This document shows, piece by piece, positions 24,648-35,070 of a DNA stretch of 44,765 bases (positions within the stretch are counted from its first letter, which is position 1; each line of letters starts with the position of its first letter). Under the pieces are notes generated by a model. That model made no database searches and was not told the DNA's origin. It saw only the letters and a list, made by a program, of their open reading frames with translations. The translations under genes were made by a program, and so were the position numbers. Origin of the DNA: Curvibacter sp. (GTDB lineage: Bacteria > Pseudomonadota > Gammaproteobacteria > Burkholderiales > Burkholderiaceae_C); the NCBI GenBank assembly GCA_020248905.1, contig JADCGR010000047.1, positions 1 to 44,765 on the forward strand, written 5' to 3'.

Positions 24648-25254
24648 GGGCTTCCTGGGTCGCTGGTCGCAACGCAAGCAGGCGCTGCGCGAGGGCAAGC
24701 CGGTCGAAGAGCCGCCGGCACCGATCGCTGAGCTACCCGTTGCCAAGGCGCCTGCGCAGGCGGCGGTGTCAACGCCGCAGATTCCCTCCGAGCCCGTCGC
24801 ACCACCGCCGACGCTACAGGACGTGCAGGCCCTGACGCCCCAGTCCGACTTCCAGCGTTTCGTGGCGCGGGATGTGGACCCCGAGGTCAAGCACGCTGCC
24901 ATGCGCAAGCTGTTCTCCGATCCGCACTTCAATGTGATGGACGGCATGGACGTCTACATCGACGACTACAACACACCCAATCCCATGCCGGCATCCATGC
25001 TGCGCAAGATGGCCAGTGCGCATTTCCTGGGCCTGGTGGAGGAAGAGAAAGAGCCAGTGCCTGCTACCGTGGCGCAGCCTGTCCGGGAGACCGCATCACC
25101 TGCGCCCGAAGCCGTGGCGACCGGCACCGAGGCCCGGCCGGCCCCCGACCCTGAAGAAGTATCTGAAGAGAAAACACATCATGACCACCCTGATCTGCGA
25201 CTGCAACAAGACCATGCCGCTGGACCCCAAGGGTCTGGGCGCGGCGCTGGATGA
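24640..25254 (+). CDS. DUF3306 protein, formate dehydrogenase-associated
   Basis: 204 residues. The N-terminal GFLGRWSQRKQALREGK is a DUF3306 hallmark. A Pro/Ala-rich linker follows, then a compact segment (LTPQSDFQRFVARDVDPEVKHAAMRKLFSDPHFNVMDGMDVYIDDYN, read in parts), then an acidic, proline-rich tail. The last 74 bp overlap the following ferredoxin gene, so the tail after about residue 180 is coded in both frames. DUF3305 and DUF3306 nearly always occur as a pair. No reaction is known; a maturation or scaffold role for the enzyme is inferred from context. Confidence 0.82.
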   Translation: MAEGFLGRWSQRKQALREGKPVEEPPAPIAELPVAKAPAQAAVSTPQIPSEPVAPPPTLQDVQALTPQSDFQRFVARDVDPEVKHAAMRKLFSDPHFNVMDGMDVYIDDYNTPNPMPASMLRKMASAHFLGLVEEEKEPVPATVAQPVRETASPAPEAVATGTEARPAPDPEEVSEEKTHHDHPDLRLQQDHAAGPQGSGRGAG

Positions 25255-27268
25255 GCCGCTGACGCAGCACAGCACCCTGTGCCGGCGCGAGGCCGGTGCC
25301 TTCCAGCAGGCCCTGGGCCAGGGCGACGATGTGGTGGTGGCCTGCACCCAGGAGGCGCGCCTGTTCACCGAGCTCGCCGAGCAGACCGAGGGCGCGGGGG
25401 CTGTGCCCATCCGCTTCGTGAACATCCGCGAGACCGGGGGCTGGAGCAAGGACGCCGCCCGCGCCATGCCCAAGATGGCCGCGCTGTTGGCCGCTGCGCG
25501 CCTGCCCGACCCCGAGTCCGTACCCACGGTGAGCTACAAGAGCGCCGGGCGGGTGCTGGTCATCGGCGCGCTGGATGCGGCCGAGCGCGCAGCCGACCTG
25601 CTTGCCGACATGCTCGACGTGACGATCTTCAGCACGGGCAAGGGCGCCAGCGGCGGCATGCAGGAGCGTCGCTACCCCGTGATGACCGGCCGCATCGAGG
25701 CCCTCACCGGCTGGCTGGGCGCTTTCGAGCTCAAGTGGGAACGCAGCAACGCGATCGACCTTGACCTTTGCACGCGCTGCAATGCCTGCATCGCCGTCTG
25801 CCCGGAAGGCGCGATCGGCTTCGACTATCAAATTGATAGCGCCTTGTGCAAGTCACACCGCGCCTGCGTCAGGGCCTGCGGTGTGGCCGGCGCCATTGAT
25901 TTCACGCGTGACCCGCAGTCCGACAGCGACACCTTCGACCTGGTGCTCGATCTGCGCAGCACAGCAGCGTTCACCCAGCATGCCAAGCCGCAGGGCTACT
26001 TCCAGTGGAATGGCGCCGATACCCGTGCGCTGATCGCCCTGCGTGGCCTGGTGGGCGAGTTCGAGAAGCCCAAGTTCTTCAGCTACAAGCACAAGCTCTG
26101 CGCGCACAGCCGCAACGAGAAGACCGGATGCAACGCCTGCATCGACGTCTGCTCGGCCTCGGCCATCAGCTCCGAGAAAGAGCGCCAACAGATCAAGGTC
26201 AATCCCAATCTGTGCGTGGGTTGTGGCGCCTGCACCACCGTCTGCCCGAGCGGCGCGCTGACCTTTGCCTATCCGCGGGCCAGCGAGCAGGGCGTGAAGT
26301 TCAAGACCCTGCTGTCTAGCTACCAGCGTGCCGGCGGGCGCGAGCCCGCTTTGCTGCTGCACAGCCAGGAGGGTGGCACGAAGCTCATCAACGAGCTGGG
26401 TCGTGCGGCCCGGGTCAATGCCGAGGTGCGCGGCGTGCCCGCGCGCGTGATCCCTGTTCCGCTGTGGCACACAGCCTCCATGGGCCTGGACGTGTGGCTC
26501 ACGGCGGTGGCCTACGGCGCACGCAACGTCTGGGTGCTGATGACGGACGAGGAAGCCCCGCAGTACCGCGATGCGGTGCGCGCACAGATGGACGTGGCCC
26601 AGGCCATCCTGAGCGGCCTGGGCTACCAGGGGCAGCATTTCCGCCTGTTGCATGCGCGCGATGCGCGTGACCTTGCCGATCTGGATGCCGCCTTGCAGTC
26701 TCCACCGGCGCAAGGCGTGGGCAAGACGGCGGGCTTCGCCGTGCAGGCCGACAAGCGCGCCACGCTGGAGCTGGCGCTGGACCATCTGGTCGAGCAGGCA
26801 CCGGCCAGGCCGGAGCTGATCGCGCTGCCCGCGCAGGGCTCGCCGCTGGGCGCGCTGGCCATCAACAAGGACGCCTGCACCATGTGCCTGAGCTGCGTGA
26901 ACGCCTGCCCGGCCAGCGCGCTGCAGGACAACCCCAATGCGCCGCAGCTTCGCTTCATCGAGAAGAACTGCGTGCAGTGCGGCCTGTGTGCCAAAACCTG
27001 TCCGGAGCAGGCCATCACGCTGGTGCCGCAGCTGCGGCTGACGCCGCAGCGCAAGGAGGCTGTGGTCCTCAACGAGATGCAGCCCTATGCGTGCATCCGC
27101 TGCAGCAAGCCCTTCGGCACGCTCAAGGCCATCGAGGCCATGCTGGGCAAGCTGGCGGGCCACGCCATGTTCCAGGGCGAGGCGCTGGAGCGCCTGAAGA
27201 TGTGCGGCGACTGCCGCGTGATCGACATCTACAGCAATCCCAACGAAACCAGGATCACCGATCTGTGA
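25181..27268 (+). CDS. Multi-cluster 4Fe-4S polyferredoxin of the FDH locus
   Basis: 695 residues. The N-terminal third has no cluster motif but has scattered cysteines (ICDCNK, LCRREAG). Cysteine motifs follow: CTRCNACIAVCPEG (about 197-210), an incomplete CKSHRACVRAC, GCNACIDVC, CVGCGACTTVCPSG, CTMCLSCVNACPASA, CVQCGLCAKTCPEQA, and a C-terminal CIRC...CGDC pair. That is room for at least four [4Fe-4S] clusters. There are no membrane spans or signal, so it is cytoplasmic. It probably passes electrons to or from a partner during formate metabolism or cofactor maturation. The ATG at 25181 lies inside the DUF3306 gene. Confidence 0.85.
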   Translation: MTTLICDCNKTMPLDPKGLGAALDEPLTQHSTLCRREAGAFQQALGQGDDVVVACTQEARLFTELAEQTEGAGAVPIRFVNIRETGGWSKDAARAMPKMAALLAAARLPDPESVPTVSYKSAGRVLVIGALDAAERAADLLADMLDVTIFSTGKGASGGMQERRYPVMTGRIEALTGWLGAFELKWERSNAIDLDLCTRCNACIAVCPEGAIGFDYQIDSALCKSHRACVRACGVAGAIDFTRDPQSDSDTFDLVLDLRSTAAFTQHAKPQGYFQWNGADTRALIALRGLVGEFEKPKFFSYKHKLCAHSRNEKTGCNACIDVCSASAISSEKERQQIKVNPNLCVGCGACTTVCPSGALTFAYPRASEQGVKFKTLLSSYQRAGGREPALLLHSQEGGTKLINELGRAARVNAEVRGVPARVIPVPLWHTASMGLDVWLTAVAYGARNVWVLMTDEEAPQYRDAVRAQMDVAQAILSGLGYQGQHFRLLHARDARDLADLDAALQSPPAQGVGKTAGFAVQADKRATLELALDHLVEQAPARPELIALPAQGSPLGALAINKDACTMCLSCVNACPASALQDNPNAPQLRFIEKNCVQCGLCAKTCPEQAITLVPQLRLTPQRKEAVVLNEMQPYACIRCSKPFGTLKAIEAMLGKLAGHAMFQGEALERLKMCGDCRVIDIYSNPNETRITDL

Positions 27269-27290
27269 CACGACCCGAAGGGCTGATGCC

Positions 27291-27923
27291 ATGACCCAAC
27301 CCGATACCATCGATGCCCAGCTCGTGCAGGGTGGCCTGGACGAGGAAACCGCGCGCGCCGAGGTCTACGGCCTGCTGGCCGCGCTTTACTACGCACCGCC
27401 CGGCGCCGAGCTGCTGGCGCAGCTGCGCGTGGCGGCGACCGAGGCGCCAGCCGAAGGCGGTTTTCTGGAGGAGCCCTGGCGTGCCCTGGTGGCTGCGGCG
27501 CGCGACCAGGACCTGGCCACGATTTCTTCCGAGTACAACACGCTCTTTGGTGGCGTGGGCAAGCCCGAGGTCTACCTCTTCGGCTCGCATTACCTCACCG
27601 GATTTCTGAACGAAAAGCCGCTGGCAAAGCTGCGCACCGATCTGGCGGCCCTGGGCCTGGCGCGTGACGAGACCTTGCCCGAGACCGAGGACCACATGGC
27701 CTATCTTTGCGAGGTCATGCGCTACCTGATCGCGGGTGATGACGTTGCGGTGGCCAACCTCACCAAGCAGCGCGAGTTCTTCGCCGACCACCTGCAGCCC
27801 TGGGTGAACCAGCTGTGCGAAGCGCTTGAGGCGCACCCCCGTGCGCGCTTTTACGCCGCGCTGGCCGGCTTCACACGCGCCTTCGTCAGCGTGGAACAGC
27901 AGGGTTTCGACATGCTGACTTAA
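27291..27923 (+). CDS. TorD/DmsD-family molybdoenzyme chaperone
   Basis: 210 residues, all helical in appearance. The signature is EYNTLFGGVGKPEVYLFGSHYLTGFLNEKPL (read in two parts), followed by ETEDHMAYLCEVMRYLI. TorD-type chaperones bind the Tat signal of a molybdoenzyme and hold it until the cofactor is inserted. The obvious client is FdhA (32099-35059), which has a Tat signal. It is the last gene of the accessory operon, 22 bp after the polyferredoxin, and converges on the sensor kinase gene. Confidence 0.9.
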   Translation: MTQPDTIDAQLVQGGLDEETARAEVYGLLAALYYAPPGAELLAQLRVAATEAPAEGGFLEEPWRALVAAARDQDLATISSEYNTLFGGVGKPEVYLFGSHYLTGFLNEKPLAKLRTDLAALGLARDETLPETEDHMAYLCEVMRYLIAGDDVAVANLTKQREFFADHLQPWVNQLCEALEAHPRARFYAALAGFTRAFVSVEQQGFDMLT

Positions 27924-27942
27924 CCGCTATGCCGTTCGGGCT

Positions 27943-30062
27943 CTACGCCCGTCGCGCTTCCATTGGCCCGCTGGAGTCAGCCGCAGGCGCCAGCGGCTCG
28001 GTCAGCAGCCACACGCGAAAGGTGGCGCCTGTGCTTTCCTCGCCCAGTTCTCGCTTGTTCACGCCCTCGATACTGCCTCCGTAGCGTTCTACCAGACCCA
28101 CACTGATCCACAGGCCCAGGCCGTTGCCGTCGTTCTTGGTGGTGAAGAAGGGCCGGAATAGGCGCTCCTTCACACGCTCGCTCAGGCCTGGCCCGCTGTC
28201 GCTGATCTCCAGCAGCACGCCGGCTCTGCCGTCGCCTGGCAGATCCCGTCGGTCGCGCGTGCGCAGGCGCAGAGTGCCGCCCTCGGGCATGGCCTGGATG
28301 GCGTTGATCAGCAGGTTGATGACAACCTGCTGCAGTTCCTGCCGGTTGATGCCCGCGCGCGCCGTGGCCTGTAACTCGCGCCGGACTTCGATGCGCGTGC
28401 GCGCCAGCAGATGGGCCACCAGCACCAGCGAGTTTTCCAGCACTTCGTTCACCTCCACCGCATCCACGTAGCCGGCGTATTCCGTCGGCCTGGCGTACTG
28501 CAGCAGCTGCGTAATGATCAGACGCATGCGCTCGACCTGCTGGTCCAGCAGGTCGAGCTCGCCCTGCACGTCGGTGGCCCGCGGGCCCAGTGTCTCGCGC
28601 ATGAGGTCCAGATTGCCCTGGATCACGGCGATGGGGTTGTTGATCTCGTGCGCCACGCTGGCCGTGAGCTGGCCGATGGCGGCGAGCTTCTCGGACTTGA
28701 CAAGCTGCTGCTGTGCCTGCAGCAGCGAGGCGTTGCTGCGCGCCAGCTCGGTGGTGCGTTCGATCACCTTGGCGTCCAGCTCCTCGGCCCAGCGCTGCAA
28801 GGCGCGCGCCTTGTCGTCGATCACGTCCAGCAGCTCGTCCAGATGGCGGGCGAGGGCACCGATCTCGTCGCGCGCCGCAACCGGCCCGACGCGCGCGCCC
28901 GTATCACCCTCTTCCACGCGCTGCATGGTCTGGTTCATCTGCTCCAGCGGGCGGAAAATGCTGCGCGCCCAGCGCAGCGAGAACAGCGCCGCCAGCAGCA
29001 TGACGACGAGGAAGATGCCGACGATGAGCGCGAGCATGCCGTACTTCACGTAGCGGAAGGGTTGCTCCAGATAACCCACGTAGAGCATGCCCACCCGCTC
29101 GCCCGCGGCGTCCAGCAGGGGCTCGTAGGCCGACACATACCAGTCGTTGACCACGAAGGCCCGGTCCAGCCACGTCTGGCCATGGGTGAGCACGGCCTCG
29201 CGCACGGCCTGCGAGACCCGCGTGCCGATCGCGCGCTCATCGCGGAACAAACGCACATTGGTGGTGATGCGCACATCGTCCATGAACAGCGTGGCCGTGC
29301 CGTGGCTGCCAAAGGGCAGTGAGCCCTCGGGGTAGACGATGCGGTTGATGTGATCGATGAAGGGCAGGTTCTGGTTGAGCAGTACACCGCCACGCAGCAG
29401 CGCCACGATGCTGCCGTTGGCGTCTCGCACGGGTGTAGTGGCCAGCATGATCAGGGCGCGGTCTTCGAGATCGCGGTCGTGGGGTGCCGCACTGCGTGTG
29501 CGGATCAGTGGAATCTGGATGCGCGCGGCCAGGTGGGGTGCCAGCGCCAGCAGGTCGCCCGGCGCCAGCCGTGCGAGGCTGGCGTGGTCGGTGCTGATGC
29601 GCGCATGGATGGCGCCCGCACCCTTCGCCGGCGCGCGAAGTCCTGCGTTCGCCTGCGCGGGTCTCAGCCAGTCAGCCGCGATGAGCTGGCCGTCCAGTCG
29701 GTACAGGTTGATGAAATCGAAACCCAGTCGTTGACTTTCACGCTCCAGCAGGGCCTGGACGGCGGCCAGGTCACGCCGCTGCAGGGGCAGCTGCAGCGCG
29801 TAGGAGCCCGCCACAGCGTTGGTGCCGTAGCCGACCTCGGCCAGCACTTGCTCGAAATAGCCGCGTGCCACGGCCAGGTCGCTGCGCACCTTGGTGATGA
29901 GCAGCCGGTCGTAGGCGGCATTGCCCCACAGCACCAGCGCGCCCACCAGCAGCGGCAGCACCACCAGCAGCGGCAGCAGGGCCATGGCTAGCAGCTTGTT
30001 GCGGATGGAATGCGTGAGCCAGCGCGGCGCCAGCAGCTTGCCCTCCTCGGCCAGTCGGCGCT

Positions 30063-30066
<4 letters not shown>
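27943..30066 (-). CDS. Membrane sensor histidine kinase of the FDH locus
   Basis: About 707 residues. Counting from the upstream GTG at 30078, transmembrane helices lie at about 29-52 and 347-369, and between them is a ~295-residue periplasmic sensor that looks Cache-like (LFMDDVRITTNVRLF, WYVSAYEPLLDAAGERVGMLYVG). A HAMP domain (370-425), a coiled segment, a HisKA domain with H477 in ASVAHEINNPIAVIQGN, and an HATPase domain (VVINLLINAIQAMPEGG; GPGLSERVKERLFRPFFTTK) follow. I chose the GTG at 30066 because it forms a GTGA overlap with the regulator's stop. The signal sensed is unknown. Confidence 0.9.
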
Positions 30067-31445
<1,379 letters not shown>

Positions 31446-31582
31446 GGTGCAGGCTCAAACGCGCTGCGGAATTCTATCGGCGACTCCTGAGTGTTTTTAT
31501 CGGGAATCGCGGGATTCACCCGTCTGCAACAGCTTGCAGCCATTTTTTGAAGCGCGAGGCCGGCGCCACGTTACCCTGGTGC

Positions 31583-31599
31583 TGCGACAAGTTGTCGCA
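31583..31599. promoter_or_regulatory. Perfect 17-bp palindrome, likely regulator site 1
   Basis: TGCGACAAGTTGTCGCA has 8-bp arms around one base and the TGC-N11-GCA geometry typical of NtrC-family binding sites. It lies 138 bp from the regulator's start and about 280 bp from the fdh operon's first ATG. A 14/17 copy lies at 24009-24025. Confidence 0.7.
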
Positions 31600-31614
31600 T
31601 CGTTGGCGTCAGCT

Positions 31615-31632
31615 TGTCCAAGTACATGGACA
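31615..31632. promoter_or_regulatory. Palindrome TGTCCA-N6-TGGACA
   Basis: Six-base arms around AGTACA, itself nearly symmetric, form an 18-bp near-perfect dyad. It overlaps the next palindrome by 3 bp. It could be an additional binding site for the same or another regulator. Confidence 0.45.
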
Positions 31633-31650
31633 TGCTGCGTCGCAGCATGT
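31630..31650. promoter_or_regulatory. Perfect 21-bp palindrome, likely regulator site 2
   Basis: ACATGCTGCG and CGCAGCATGT are perfect 10-bp arms around a single T. The core TGCG-T-CGCA shares the half-site TGCG/CGCA with site 1. Its centre is 49 bp from that of site 1. Confidence 0.55.
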
Positions 31651-31675
31651 GTGCAAGACCATGATTTGCCTTCTT

Positions 31676-31692
31676 TGCGACGAGTTTGTCGG
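31676..31692. promoter_or_regulatory. Degenerate site 3 of the TGCGAC type
   Basis: TGCGAC-GAGTTT-GTCGG resembles site 1, with one extra base in the centre and one altered end. It lies 44 bp (centre to centre) beyond site 2 and overlaps a possible -35 element. Confidence 0.35.
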
Positions 31693-31877
31693 TTCGGTAG
31701 GCTCGCAATAGATATATAAGTGGTTGATTAACGAATGCGTTCCCCCGGGGAAGCAAGGGCTTTGCCCCCTCGGAAAACCCTGAGTCTTGCGCCTTGCTCA
31801 AACCACCTTGCATTGTTAAATTGGGCGGCGTGGTTATGTATTTATGTTCCTAAGTGGAAGCTTTTTGGAGACACAGC

Positions 31878-32084
31878 ATGAGTCAACCCCAAGGAAAACT
31901 GTCCCGCCGCACCGTGTTTGCGGGTGCGGGCACCGCCGGTGCCATGGCAGCGGTGGCCAGCATGATGCCGACGGCCAAGCCGGCTGAACAGGTGACGCGG
32001 GAGCTCAAGCCCGCTCCGAAGCGTGGCGGTGGCTACCAGCTGTCCGAGCACGTCAAGCACTACTATCAGACCACCCGCCTCTGA
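31878..32084 (+). CDS. Tat-signal small protein of the formate dehydrogenase operon
   Basis: 68 residues. It starts with a twin-arginine signal (KLSRRTVFAGAGTAGAMAAVAS), followed by a short charged tail ending GGYQLSEHVKHYYQTTRL. Proteins of this kind regularly precede fdhA in formate dehydrogenase operons of proteobacteria; their role is not settled. A GGAG ribosome site lies 7 bp before the ATG at 31878. It is the first gene after the palindrome-rich control region and is followed by fdhA after 14 bp. It could be a small periplasmic subunit or a Tat escort peptide. Confidence 0.8.
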   Translation: MSQPQGKLSRRTVFAGAGTAGAMAAVASMMPTAKPAEQVTRELKPAPKRGGGYQLSEHVKHYYQTTRL

Positions 32085-32098
32085 TCACGGAGACCACC

Positions 32099-35059
32099 AT
32101 GTTGCTCACCAAGAAATCCCCGGCGACCGAGGCCACTGGCCGTTCGCCCTTCGTGCACAGCCTGCGCCGCGGCCTTTCGCAGGCCCTGCCCACCATGGAC
32201 CGTCGCGCCTTCCTGCGTCGCTCGGGTCTGGGCCTTGGTGTTGGCCTGGCCGCCTCGCAGCTCACGCTCGTCAAGAAGTCCTACGCCGCCAGCAAGGTGG
32301 GGGTGGGCGACGGCAAGATCGAAGTCAAGCGCACCGTCTGCACGCACTGCTCGGTCGGCTGCGCGGTGGATGCCGTGGTGGAAAACGGTATCTGGACGCG
32401 GCAGGAGCCAGTATTCGACTCGCCCATCAACTTGGGCGCGCACTGCGCCAAGGGCGCCTCGATCCGCGAGCACGGACATGGCGAGTACCGCCTGCGCTAC
32501 CCCATGAAGCTCGTCAACGGCAAGTACGAGCGCATCAGCTGGGACACGGCCTACAAGGAAATCGCCGAGCGCATGATGGAGTTGCGCAAGGCCGGCGGCC
32601 CCGACAGTATCTACTTCGTCGGCTCCTCCAAGTACAACAACGAGCAGGCTTACCTGCTGCGCAAGTTCGTGAGCTTCTGGGGCACCAACAACTGTGACCA
32701 CCAGGCCCGAATCTGTCACTCCACCACGGTGGCCGGCGTGGCCAATACGTGGGGCTATGGTGCGATGACCAACTCGTACAACGATATGCAGAACAGCAAG
32801 GTCGCGCTCTACATCGGTTCCAACGCCGCCGAGGCCCATCCAGTCAGCCTGCTGCACATGCTGCACGCCAAGGAGATCGGCTGCAAGATGATCGTGGTGG
32901 ATCCGCGCTTTACCCGCACTGCAGCCAAGGCCGACGAGTACGTGCGCATACGCTCAGGCACCGACATCCCCTACCTGTTCGGCCTGCTCTACCACATCTT
33001 CAAGAACGGCTGGGAAGACAAGAAGTACATCAACGACCGTGTCTATGGCATGGAGGACGTGAAGAAAGAAGTCCTCGCCAAGTGGACCCCGGCCGTCGTC
33101 GAGGAAGCCTGCGGCGTGCCCGAGGCCCAGATGGTCAAGGTCGCGAAGATGCTGCATGAGAGCCGCCCCGGCACCATCGTTTGGTGCATGGGCCAGACGC
33201 AGCACACCATCGGTAACGCAATGGTGCGTGCCTCCTGCATCCTGCAGCTCGCACTCGGCAATGTCGGTAAGACTGGCGGTGGCACCAACATTTTCCGCGG
33301 CCACGACAACGTACAGGGCGCTACCGACGTGGGCCCCAACCCTGACTCGTTGCCCGGCTATTACGGCCTGGTGGAAGGCTCCTGGAGGCACTTCTGCAAC
33401 ACCTGGGGCGTGGATTTCGAGTGGGTCAAGGGCCGCTTCGCCAGCCCCGCCATGATGACCAAGCCCGGCATCACGGTGTCGCGCTGGATCGACGGCGTGC
33501 TGGAGAAGAACGAGCTCATCGACCAAGATTCCAACCTGCGCGGCGTCTTTTACTGGGGTCACGCCCCCAACTCCCAGACCCGTGGTCTGGAAATGAAGCG
33601 CGCCATGGACAAGCTGGATCTGCTGGTCGTGGTTGATCCGTACCCCTCGGCCACGGCGGCCATGGCCGCCATGCCCGGCGATCCGAAGGACCTCAATCCC
33701 AGCCGTGCGGTCTACCTGCTTCCCGCTGCCACGCAGTTTGAGACCAGTGGCTCCTGCACGGCCTCCAACCGGTCCATCCAGTGGCGCGAGAAGGTCATCG
33801 AGCCGCTGTGGGACAGCCGCAGCGACCACATGATCATGTACCAGCTGGCCGAGAAGCTCGGTTTTGGGAAGGAACTGGTCAAGAACTACAAGATGCAGAA
33901 GGTCAAGGGCATGGACGAGCCCGTCCCCGAGGACATCCTGCGCGAGATCAACAAGTCGGTCTGGACCATTGGCTACACTGGCCAGAGCCCGGAGCGACTC
34001 AAGGCTCACATGCGCCACATGAACGCCTTCGACGTGAAGACGCTCAAGTGCAAGGGCACGGTGGTCGACAAGGAAACCGGCTATGACATGACCGGCGACT
34101 ACTTCGGTCTGCCCTGGCCCTGCTACGGTACGCCCGAGCTCAAGCACCCCGGCTCGCCCAACCTCTACGACACCTCCAAGCACGTCATGGAAGGCGGCGG
34201 AAACTTCCGCGCCAACTTCGGCGTGGAGCGTGAGGGCAAGAGCCTTCTCGCCGAGAACGGCTCGCACTCGTTGGGCGCAGACATCACCACCGGTTACCCT
34301 GAACTTGACCACGTGCTGCTCAAGAAGTTGGGCTGGTGGGGCGAGCTGACCGAGGCCGAGCAGAAGGCGGCCGAGGGCAAGAACTGGAAGAACGATCCTT
34401 CGGGCGGCATGATCCGCGTGTTCATGAAGAACCACGGCTGCCATCCCTTCGGCAACGCCAAGGCACGCGCCGTCGTGTGGAACTTCCCGGACCCGATCCC
34501 GCAGCACCGCGAGCCCGTCTACGGCACCCGCCCGGACATGATCGCCAAGTACCCGAGCCACGACGACCAGAAGACCCGCTGGCGCCTGCCCATCCTGTAC
34601 AAGTCGCTCCAGGCAAAGAACGTGGAGAACAAGCTCCACGAGAAATTCCCGCTCATCATGACCTCTGGCCGTCTGGTCGAGTACGAGGGGGGCGGCGAGG
34701 AAACCCGCGCCAACCCCTGGCTGGCCGAGCTGCAGCAGGAATCCTTCGTGGAGATCCATCCCAAGGCTGCTGCCGCCCGCGGCATCCGCAACGGCGAGCG
34801 CGTCTGGATGAGCTCGCCCACCGGCGCGCGTATCAATGTGCAGGCCATGGTGACCGAGCGCGTGGACGAGCACACCGTCTGGATGCCCTTCCACTTCTCC
34901 GGTCACTGGCAAGGAGCGGACATGCTGTCCCACTACCCCAAGGGGGCAGCGCCCATCGTGCGCGGTGAGGCCGTCAACACGGCGACCACCTATGGTTACG
35001 ACATCGTGACCATGATGCAGGAAACCAAGACCACGATCTGCCAGATCGAGAAAGCGTAA
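32099..35059 (+). CDS. fdhA: Formate dehydrogenase catalytic subunit, cysteine form
   Basis: 986 residues, a molybdopterin-dependent (Mo/W bis-MGD) oxidoreductase. A Tat signal is at residues 34-55 (MDRRAFLRRSGLGLG...). One [4Fe-4S] cluster is bound by C81, C84, C88 and C116. The active-site position is cysteine, C206 in DHQARICHSTTVAG, where E. coli FdnG has selenocysteine. It oxidises formate to CO2 in the periplasm and passes electrons to FdhB. The first 32 residues are an N-terminal extension; an ATG at 32195 could also serve. It belongs to the membrane-bound respiratory type together with fdhB and fdhC downstream. Confidence 0.95.
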   Translation: MLLTKKSPATEATGRSPFVHSLRRGLSQALPTMDRRAFLRRSGLGLGVGLAASQLTLVKKSYAASKVGVGDGKIEVKRTVCTHCSVGCAVDAVVENGIWTRQEPVFDSPINLGAHCAKGASIREHGHGEYRLRYPMKLVNGKYERISWDTAYKEIAERMMELRKAGGPDSIYFVGSSKYNNEQAYLLRKFVSFWGTNNCDHQARICHSTTVAGVANTWGYGAMTNSYNDMQNSKVALYIGSNAAEAHPVSLLHMLHAKEIGCKMIVVDPRFTRTAAKADEYVRIRSGTDIPYLFGLLYHIFKNGWEDKKYINDRVYGMEDVKKEVLAKWTPAVVEEACGVPEAQMVKVAKMLHESRPGTIVWCMGQTQHTIGNAMVRASCILQLALGNVGKTGGGTNIFRGHDNVQGATDVGPNPDSLPGYYGLVEGSWRHFCNTWGVDFEWVKGRFASPAMMTKPGITVSRWIDGVLEKNELIDQDSNLRGVFYWGHAPNSQTRGLEMKRAMDKLDLLVVVDPYPSATAAMAAMPGDPKDLNPSRAVYLLPAATQFETSGSCTASNRSIQWREKVIEPLWDSRSDHMIMYQLAEKLGFGKELVKNYKMQKVKGMDEPVPEDILREINKSVWTIGYTGQSPERLKAHMRHMNAFDVKTLKCKGTVVDKETGYDMTGDYFGLPWPCYGTPELKHPGSPNLYDTSKHVMEGGGNFRANFGVEREGKSLLAENGSHSLGADITTGYPELDHVLLKKLGWWGELTEAEQKAAEGKNWKNDPSGGMIRVFMKNHGCHPFGNAKARAVVWNFPDPIPQHREPVYGTRPDMIAKYPSHDDQKTRWRLPILYKSLQAKNVENKLHEKFPLIMTSGRLVEYEGGGEETRANPWLAELQQESFVEIHPKAAAARGIRNGERVWMSSPTGARINVQAMVTERVDEHTVWMPFHFSGHWQGADMLSHYPKGAAPIVRGEAVNTATTYGYDIVTMMQETKTTICQIEKA

Positions 35060-35070
35060 GGAGAGACGTC

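Larger units (their letters stand above)
31446..31877. other. 432-bp divergent control region of regulator and fdh operon
   Basis: I see no gene here. It holds four palindromes (listed separately) between 31583 and 31692, a weak hairpin CTGCAA-CAGC-TTGCAG at 31524-31539 followed by a T-run, and an AT-rich stretch before the Tat-peptide gene. No convincing sigma54 promoter was found toward the fdh operon. A possible sigma70 pair is TTGTCG (31686) and TAGATA (31709), 17 bp apart. On the minus strand, 31552-31569 has GG-N10-GC spacing but a poor match otherwise. Confidence 0.6.

Noticed and set aside
31741-31765. GG-N10-GC spacing at CCCCGGGGAAGCAAGGGC as a sigma54 promoter
   Set aside because: Only the two dinucleotides match; the TGGCA and TTGC contexts are absent.
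32954-34933. 659-codon open frame antisense to fdhA
   Set aside because: It is a mirror of fdhA codon bias with no recognisable motif.
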